In this document: piece by piece, positions 35,739 through 42,681 of the stretch
Numbering within the stretch: the stretch's first letter is position 1
Layout of the letters: every line of letters starts with the position of its first letter
Source: Lichtheimia corymbifera B2541
Taxonomy: Eukaryota; Mucoromycota; Mucoromycetes; Mucorales; Lichtheimiaceae
Length of the DNA stretch: 42,681 nt
Assembly (NCBI GenBank): GCA_000697475.1
Contig: JNEU01000721.1
Location: 1 to 42,681 of the forward strand
Reading direction: 5' to 3'
The notes under the pieces: generated by a model
What the model was told of the DNA's origin: nothing
Databases searched by the model: none
The model's input: the letters and a program-made list of their open reading frames with translations, nothing else
Translations under genes and position numbers: made by a program

Positions 35739-37447
35739 ATGTCGTCCACCAATGACCTGCACCAACTTATCGAATCCAGGGAGCAAGAGGAAATCAGATT
35801 ACATATTCTCATGAGCCAACGACGGAAGCGAAAGCTTGATGCTATTATTGCAAAAGAATCATCCGCAGCCAGCACGCCAGTTACACAGAAACGTCGACAC
35901 GACCTACCTGACCAAGTACTATCGACACGGGTTTGGGTCTCAAAAGATGCATACTTATATCTAACAATCACCTTCTCGGTAGGCATTCTTATCTGTTATC
36001 TGGGACAAGGCAACGCAACTCCATGGTGCTTATGCTCAGCGAAATGCATTGGAGAAGGCATTTGTCTTGTAAGCGTTAACCGCTCTTGGATCTTTGTCAC
36101 GTCCTTATTGTTGTTATACTAGTTTGACCATGAATTCAATCATCAACTTGACATTCGATTACGCGAAGCTTGCCAACGTCAATAAGGAGAGGTTCGATGA
36201 TTACAAGAAGAGAAATGGCTTTGCAAATCCTGAGCTTCGTCAAGTGGACCGTACTATCTTGAAAAACATTACAGAACACGCCACCTCAGAGGTAAATAGC
36301 AGCTTCTCAGAAACGTAAAATGAGATGATGCCTAATCCCCATTTTATCTCGAACAGCCACCAATAATCGGTCGTTTCGTAGATTGCAGCATAAGGCTTTT
36401 CCCACGAGCTTCCAAAGAAGAGTTAACCTACTATCGTATCTACTCGCACTTGTAAGGAAAAGTCATGCATTGAGCTGTGGGCGTCCGCAGTCCTTATATG
36501 TAACTAATCTCTTCATGATCGTAGCCTTATGATGCTCGAATATCAGAAACACAGCATCAAATCCTGGCGCACGTTGTCTGAGAACGACATTTTCCGGTTA
36601 TTCGTTAGTCCCGTCCTCGAGATCATCTTTGAGAACTCGGTTGTTAAGCTTCGCTCGTAAGACACCTTATCATGCAGGTTTATACACAGGGTATTCATGG
36701 TTATATTTGTCTATTGTAGTGGTGAAACGTCAAGTGTTGCATCTACTGAGGTCCGGGTTGTTCAAGCTAAAGCAGCTGGTATACGTTCGCGGGAAGCAAT
36801 TAAGATGGACCTTCGTCTTGTATTGATCAACGACCAAACCGAGTACGACTTGGCCAATTGCGAGTTTACAAAGTCAGGAGACATTCAGAGGAAAGTGGTC
36901 ACCGATAATGCCAAGATATTAGTCGAGGGCAAATGCATCATGGATTCTTTGGTATTGAACGGCCGTCTGAGCCATGAAGAAGCAAAAAAAATCCAAGTTG
37001 TCAACCTACAGGCTTGTGGTAAGAATTGACCAACGGTAACAAGCTGTGGTACTCTAACATGATCCTTTATTGTAGGTTTGAAAATGCAGCTTGTGGCCTT
37101 AAAGCTAGATCAGGATGGTAATGGATACGTAGCGCAACCTATTGGAAGCACTATCAAGTTGCCCACGACTATGGATACAATACCTACATTTTTCCAAGTT
37201 GGCTTGCCTCTGCTTCAATACATGAAGGTATGACTTTTAGCTGCCATATGGATTCCCCCTTTTCTGAACAGCTTTGTATTTACAGGACGTTGCAGAAAAA
37301 AATGCAATGGTTTTACAAGATGCTTTCAATCGTGATAGTAGCAGCGTTGATAGTCAAAGATCCCCACATCCTACCGGCTTTATTAAGAAAACATGGCTTG
37401 GTCCTTATTCTCCCGAAACCAACTCCATACCACCCATCCCATATTAA
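35739..37447 (+). CDS. unrecognised family X, paralogue 2
   Basis: Eight exons: 35739-35915, 35983-36068, 36123-36291, 36357-36451, 36525-36656, 36720-37018, 37076-37227 and 37286-37447, giving 423 aa. Exons 2-8 have exactly the same lengths as in the gene at 31170, and exon 1 is one codon longer. Shared words include IESREQE, LMSQRRKRKLD, SWRTLSENDIFRLF, YDLANCEF followed by TKSGD, KKIQVVNLQACG and TGFIKKTWLGP. All frames are open and splice sites are sound, so it is probably functional. Preserved length with substituted residues suggests selection on the protein. Function is unknown; a nuclease-like core is one guess, as for paralogue 1. Confidence 0.8.
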
Positions 37448-37625
37448 TAGCAATTACCACCCCTGTATCTATCATACACTTTCAGTCGCACTCATCAATT
37501 ATATTCCATATATCCTTTGTGCTGTTATTAATAACAATATATACAAAAAGAAATCCAAAGCTACCAAAAAATGAACCATCAATGCTAGATATATACACCA
37601 AGTCGCCACTCTGCAAGCTGCATGC

Positions 37626-38400
37626 TTGACAAATGCCATACGGGCGACACACTCTCGACAGCAAAATGCCAAACGTAGGAACACTTCTTCAGATGCATGA
37701 GTAGGATCGCCACAACCACCTAGCGAGAGACACTAGCAAGAAGAATCCACGATTAGTATATCAGCAAAGCAATACAAAGCCAAATCCTTTACTCTTACCT
37801 CATAGGACAAGCTCTTCATATGTCTGTATTCCAACAAAGCAAACATCAAGGCTCAGGCAGACACACCATAATTGCCCCTCCGTAGCTTCATCGCTTGACA
37901 AGATGCCATGCTGGTGACACACTCTCGACAGCAAAATGCCAAACGTAGGAACACTTCCTCAAGTGCATGATTTGGATCGCTACAATAAGAGAGACACTAG
38001 CAAGAAGAATCCACGATTAGTATATCAGCAAAGCAATACAAAGCCAAATCCTTTACTCTTACCTCATAGAACAAACTCTTCATATGTCTGTATTCCAACA
38101 AAGCAAACATCAAGGCTCAGGCAGACACACCATAATTGCCCCTCCGTAGCTTCATCGCTTGACAAGATGCCATACGGGCGACACGCTCTCGACAGCAAAT
38201 GCCAAACGTAGGAACTCGCCACAACACGTAGGGTGAGATACTAGCAAGAGGCATCAGCGATTAGTATATACCAGCAAGCAATACAAAGCAAAGATTTGGG
38301 TAGTTACCTAACATAAACTCTTCATAATATTACTTATTCCAAATAAAGCGAACAACAAGCTCAGATAGACACAAGTAATCGCCAGTCGGTACGATGCTTC
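37626..38400. repeat. three tandem units of about 265 bp
   Basis: Units start at 37626, 37895 and 38159, each at TTGACAA and soon followed by GGCGACAC or GGTGACAC and CTCTCGACAGCAAA. Units 1 and 2 are nearly identical over most of their length; unit 3 is shorter and more diverged. On the minus strand each unit holds an intron-like piece, GTAAGAGTAAAGG to TTCTTGCTAG in units 1 and 2, followed by a Cys-rich frame (VFLRLAFCCRECV). That could be a repeated exon pair of a small gene or a chance frame. There is no mobile-element protein. Confidence 0.7.
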
Positions 38401-38639
38401 GACACGGTCTTGATGGGTAAACTGTTAACTTGGATTGGGAAAAGGCGTCGTCCGCAGTTGATCACCCTGAGTTGTCATTGGTTGGTTGACATATCAACCT
38501 CAGCTGACCAATCAGCACCATTCGCAGCCATGGGCACCGATTTATTGTCGCTGCTCCCCGCAGTCATCCTCGAAGCTCGAACCACTCTTCTTCCAATCAC
38601 ATTCAAATACGATTATTCAAACTGAATAAAGAGATTCTG

Positions 38640-38820
38640 TAATAGACACAGATGGTGACATTACAGTTTTATGATAGATCTCCAGGTTGTTCACGTTGTT
38701 GATAAGGATAAAATAAGCTCTAGCCAATGGCTCCCGTGGTTTAATAGGAGGAGGTGTAGGACTTTCAAGAGCTGCTGATGTTGCAAATGACGCCATCATG
38801 GTTTTAGTGGGTGGTATTGA
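38640..38820 (-). pseudogene. SH3-start remnant, second decayed SYLF-SH3 copy
   Basis: The minus-strand frame reads PPPIKPREPLARAYF and then a degraded stretch (NNVNNLEI). It parallels the linker and SH3 start of the pseudogene near 33100, where a PPTKP word is followed by VARALHCYQGEQAGD. It lies downstream of X2 as the fuller pseudogene lies downstream of X1. The SYLF part is not seen. The match is short, so the call is tentative. Confidence 0.4.
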
Positions 38821-38877
38821 TAGTGGTTTTCGATTATTTCATATAGATGAGCGACTTATTGACGAACTTGAGAGTTT

Positions 38878-39070
38878 GACACAAGGTGCTTTTGACGCAG
38901 CCGAGCATCTTTGTTCTATTGAAGACTCCCACGCTTGATTGTAAAATCATGAGATACGACCGTCTTTGTGTTTTCATTATGGTGTAACCGTGAAGTTATA
39001 TGAAAGTCGTTTATGCTCATCGTCAATTGCCTCTCTCCTACTAGAGCCAAAGATACAGAAGGAGCTATTT
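38878..39070. repeat. diverged half of a foldback element
   Basis: The sequence from ACAAGGTGCTTTTGACGCAG to GAGCTATTTATGTA follows the right arm of F1 (about 10605-10800) word by word, including one 85-bp module in minus orientation. The left arm is missing. Confidence 0.6.
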
Positions 39071-39565
39071 ATGTAAGAAGCCGAGAGGACAGGACTTGCA
39101 GAGGTCGATGCTATTGGTGGAAAAGATGCATGATGGGTCCTCCCTACCTACACCCGGTAAGAACTGGCACATGTTGAGCATCATCACTCTCAAATTCATT
39201 TTCTTTGCAATACACGAGTCTGAGAATCGCCACTGCCTTTCGTCTACTATCAGCATGTGAGGTAGGAAGTTATAGTGCGTGTACAGTAATAATGATTTTG
39301 CAAAAGAACAAGATCAAACTGATACGACGATGTAAATGATCCAATATCGCTTCCAGACCTTCAATCTCTATCCCCCCCTCTCCATCTTCCGTCAAGAAAC
39401 CAACCAATTGGTCCACACCTTGCTCATATCATATATCCCTGTATTACGTTCAATCCAGTTTCATTCAATGAGAAAGTCAAAGCATGTAGCACATAGTGGT
39501 GTAGATGTTTTATCAAGTAAATATTATCAAGGAACAGCATTGCTAAATGAATAAGATACAGGGGA
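39071..39565. other. interval without gene or recognised repeat
   Basis: I see no gene, RNA or shared repeat here. Confidence 0.35.
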
Positions 39566-41135
39566 GATCACATCGAGGCAACAGGGATAATTGTGTCATT
39601 GTATCCTTGGTTGTTGTCGTCATAATCATCCTTCATACATGATTGCAAAAGAGATGCTGCATGCATTGAAGGAGTGCTCCAGTATCATCCGTGGCTGCTG
39701 TAAAGCGCCATTCGTCAATTCCATCCAATCCATCATCATCCTCAGCCGTATCCACGCAACATGATCCATCCTTCCTGATGACTACGCACCCAAGTAACCA
39801 AAGCAACATTCCGGGATCCCCCATCAGTGCACTTGATAGCATCCATCTATCATCCAATATTGTTGCTGACATGCTTCCTTTTCCATCCTGCTGTTGGTTA
39901 ATGCTTGCTTGGTCATTTTCTTCGCAGCTCAACCAGGTATGGTGGCGGATATGGCATGATCCACTGGTTTTCGTATGTATCAAAGCACGTTGTTGCATGT
40001 AAATGAAGCTGCTTCTATACAATGGCTATCTGCTGTTCACGTAAAAATGCTGCAAGTAGCTGAGACATTGGAGTAGCACATCTGTTACGTTTGGTCGTGG
40101 CAGAGGAGAGTGCAAGAGCGTGTGTTGTAGTAGAGTGACAAGGCTGTGGACGCTGTTCAAGACAATGGAGTAAAGACCTTGCTAATAGCAACTACTAGCA
40201 TGAGGCTGTTACGATTGGTTGTGGCAGAAGAGTGTACAAGGGAACGTGCAGTGTCAAGGAACGAGTGTGTTGCTGTAGTGGAGTGCACACGCCATGGAAC
40301 ATGCCTTTCAGTCAAAGGCTTTCAGATCAAGCCATTCGTAGCATTGACATGATGGGGTGAAGCAGGACAATCGTTCGCAGACGGTAGTTGTACTTGAATG
40401 CGTCAACAGTTGAGAATGGGAAGAAGAGGGAAATAAAGTGGGAGTGGAAGAGGTGGAAATTAAATCTGTCAGGCAGTCAGACATATCCATATACACTGAT
40501 ATCAATGCATGATATTGGGATTGCCTGTGTCGAACCTCAAACTTTCACACAATATGCTCTAGGACATGCTGAACAACTTTGTATTAATAAAGAACCCACA
40601 CTTCATTTGAAAATTTCGAAAGGGAGAGCATAATGTGGGATTTACTATAACGGATGAAAATCGGGAAAGCGCCGGATTTATGAAAAAGTCATTTACTATG
40701 TAGTTTCTTGAGATTCCCCATCTCGCACTTGAAACTCGGTCAGACGGTACTCTCGCACATGCTGATCAAGTTCATTCATTTAAAAACCGCATGGTTCATT
40801 ATGTACATTTTGGATGCCGGCGAGCCCAATTGTAGGAGAAAACAGAGTCGGCGCTCCTGTTCGCCGAGATTGCCCACTTCGAACCTGAAACTTTCACACA
40901 ACATCCTTTCGACCACGCCGAGCAATTTCGTTTCCATAAAGACCTCAGGGTTCATTATGAAAACTTTGGATGTAGGAGAAACGACGAAGAGATGAAAACA
41001 TAAATAGGGTGTACGGCCGTGCGCGCCGATATTGCCCATGGCGACCTCGAAACTTGGCTAGGAGGTGCTCTCGGTCATGCTGATCAACATCGTTCTCATA
41101 AAGCCTCTACACATCATTATGGAGATTTGGAGAAA
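39566..41135 (-). repeat. composite repeat, copy C (inverted)
   Basis: Read on the minus strand it runs from four 85-bp modules (about 41120, 40970, 40805 and 40620) through a tail of about 950 bp. It aligns with copy B over the modules and the first 500 bp of tail, and with copy A to the very end (ATACAATGACACAA near 39600). It therefore links A and B into one family. Frames are broken, and the minus frame at 39633-40022 shares DTAEDDDGLD with the tail of copy A. No termini typical of a known transposon class were found. Confidence 0.7.
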
Positions 41136-41204
41136 CAGGCACATTCATGTTTTACCTATGCTACAAGCGCGATGCTATATGACAAGTGATGTTTGTTCAT
41201 CGTC

Positions 41205-42681
41205 AAGTAGCTTGACCCTGATAGAGCGGAAGATGCACAGGGGCATGCTTGCGTAACACAACTCATTTGCATAATACTTTCGAATGAACAAAGACCACTT
41301 GTCATATAGCATGACGCTTACTGCATATGTAAAAACATAAAGATGTCGGTATCTCTAAACTTTACAATGAAGCGTGGGGTCTTCAATCGAACAAAGTTGC
41401 TCGTCGGGGTGAAGCGCACCTTGGGTGCAAGTTTCACGATCAACCTCGTCGATCCTAGATTTCGCAATGTCACCACCAGCCAAAGTAGATCGTGGGTCGA
41501 CCTCTTGAATTTTTTCGACGAGGCTGGTGGTGACATTGGGTGATTCTGAGATCGGCGAGGTTGATCGTGAAACTTGCACCCAAGGTGCGCTTCACCCAGC
41601 CGAGCAACTTTGTTCGATTGAAGAGCTCACATTTCATTGTAGAATTTTTAGTTATGGGCATCTTTATGTTTTACATATGCTGAAAAACATGATGCTAGAT
41701 GAAAAGCGACATTTTCTCATTGTCAAGTAGGTAGACCCTGATAGAGCGGAATATGCACTGGGGCGTGTATGTGAAACACTGTTCATTTGCATGATACTTC
41801 ACAATGAACAAACACCGCTTATCATAAGCATCACGCTTTCAGCATATGTAAAAATGGAAAAGTGAATGTATCCAGGTTTGGCAAGCGTGATCGTGATACA
41901 TGATTGACAAGGTGCGCTCCACCACGACGAGCAATATTGTTCTATGAAAGATCCCATGTTTCATTGTAAAGTTTAGAGATAAATGCACTTTCACGTAAGT
42001 ACATAAGCTGAAAAGCATGATGCTATATGACAAGTGATGTTGTTCATTGTGAAGTAGCTTGCCCCTGATAGAGTGGAAGATGCGCACGGGCGTGCTTGTG
42101 TGACGCGGCTCATTTGCATGATACTTCACAATCAACAAACACCACTTATCATAAGCATTACGCTTTCATCATATGTAAAAGCGTAAGTACATTTATCTCC
42201 AAATTTTACAATGAAACATGAGCTCTTTCATAGAACAATATTGCTCGTCGTGGTGGAGCGCACCTTGTCAATCATGTATCACGATCACGCTTGCCAAACC
42301 TGGATACATTCACTTTTCCATTTTTACATATGCTGAAAGCGTGATGCTTATGACAAGTGGTGTTTGTTCATTGTGAAGTCTCATGCAAATGAGCTGTGTT
42401 AGACACGCACGCCCCTGCGCATCTTCCGCTCTATCACGGTCAAGCTACTTCAAAATGAACAACCACCACTTGTCATATAGCATCATGCTTTTCATCATAT
42501 GTAAAAACGAGAAAGTGCATTTATCTCTAAACTCTACAATGAAACATGGGATCTTTCATAGAACAATATTGCTCGTCGTGGTGGAGCGCACCTTGTCAAT
42601 CATGTATCACGATCACGCTTGCCAAACCTGGATACATTCACTTTTCCATTTTTACATATGCTGAAAGCGTGATGCTTATGA
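41205..42681. repeat. array of foldback and terminal-inverted-repeat elements, cut by the window edge
   Basis: One full palindrome of the F1/F2 type lies at about 41280-41740, with arms meeting at GTCACCACCAGCC near 41470 and GGCTGGTGGTGAC near 41523. It is followed by shorter elements of about 260 bp at about 41800-42055 (one orientation), 42120-42380 (opposite) and 42450 to the end (same as the second). All carry outer words like AATGAACAAACACCACTT and ACATATGCTGAAAGCGTGAT. Spacers between them (GACCCTGATAGAGCGGAA and similar) recur in both orientations. The last two short elements are almost identical over about 200 bp, so this part of the array is young. Confidence 0.75.

Noticed and set aside
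37626..38400. CRISPR-like array
   Set aside because: Units are about 265 bp with near-identical sequence throughout, not short repeats with unique spacers, and the genome is eukaryotic.
1..42681. tRNA or rRNA genes
   Set aside because: No T-loop GGTTCGA-type word sits in a convincing cloverleaf context; GGTTCGAG near 8322 and similar words belong to the repeat modules.

Overview
The window looks like nuclear DNA of an early-diverging filamentous fungus, most likely Mucoromycota (Mucorales-like); that assignment is inference. The support is eukaryotic gene structure with many short GT-AG introns (about 50-90 nt), glutamine-rich regulators, a DNMT2-type methyltransferase as the DNA/RNA C5-methyltransferase, a stand-alone eS30, and Git3-type GPCR and Ras signalling genes. 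All exon coordinates were joined by hand from splice signals, reading frame and, where possible, paralogue comparison.

Left third (1-17,730). A La-like/CCHC/PSP zinc-knuckle protein (579-2119) is followed by a decayed stretch that contains a recognisable fragment of a M28 peptidase gene (about 2595-2860). Two intact paralogous type II membrane M28B metallopeptidases (glutamate carboxypeptidase II/transferrin-receptor-like), each with 8 exons and matching intron phases, lie at 4952-7758 and 14926-17730. About 7 kb of repeat-rich, gene-free DNA separates them: copies A and B of an unclassified composite repeat, plus several long palindromic (foldback) elements.

Centre (17,894-30,501). This is a dense housekeeping and signalling block. 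A 1118-residue Git3-like GPCR (minus) and DNMT2 (plus) diverge from a 257-bp intergenic region, and each appears to use a GC-AG intron. Then come eS30 (first coding exon is only the ATG), eS7, a fungal-type transcription factor without a visible zinc cluster and with a polyglutamine tail, and a Ras GTPase.

Right third (31,170-42,681). Two paralogous genes of an unrecognised family (422 and 423 aa) have coding exons 2-8 identical in length. A decayed SYLF-SH3 (Ysc84/Lsb3-like) gene lies tail-to-tail with the first, and a shorter SH3-like remnant lies beyond the second, which suggests that a two-gene block was duplicated. A three-unit tandem repeat (about 265 bp per unit) follows. The window ends in an inverted copy C of the composite repeat and an array of foldback elements.

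The most unusual signal is a module of about 85 bp that I count by eye 22 times, in both orientations, in the composite repeats and foldbacks. Its sequence diverges, but in the copies I counted base by base the spacing between its two anchor words is a constant 62 nt. I saw no tRNA, rRNA or CRISPR array.
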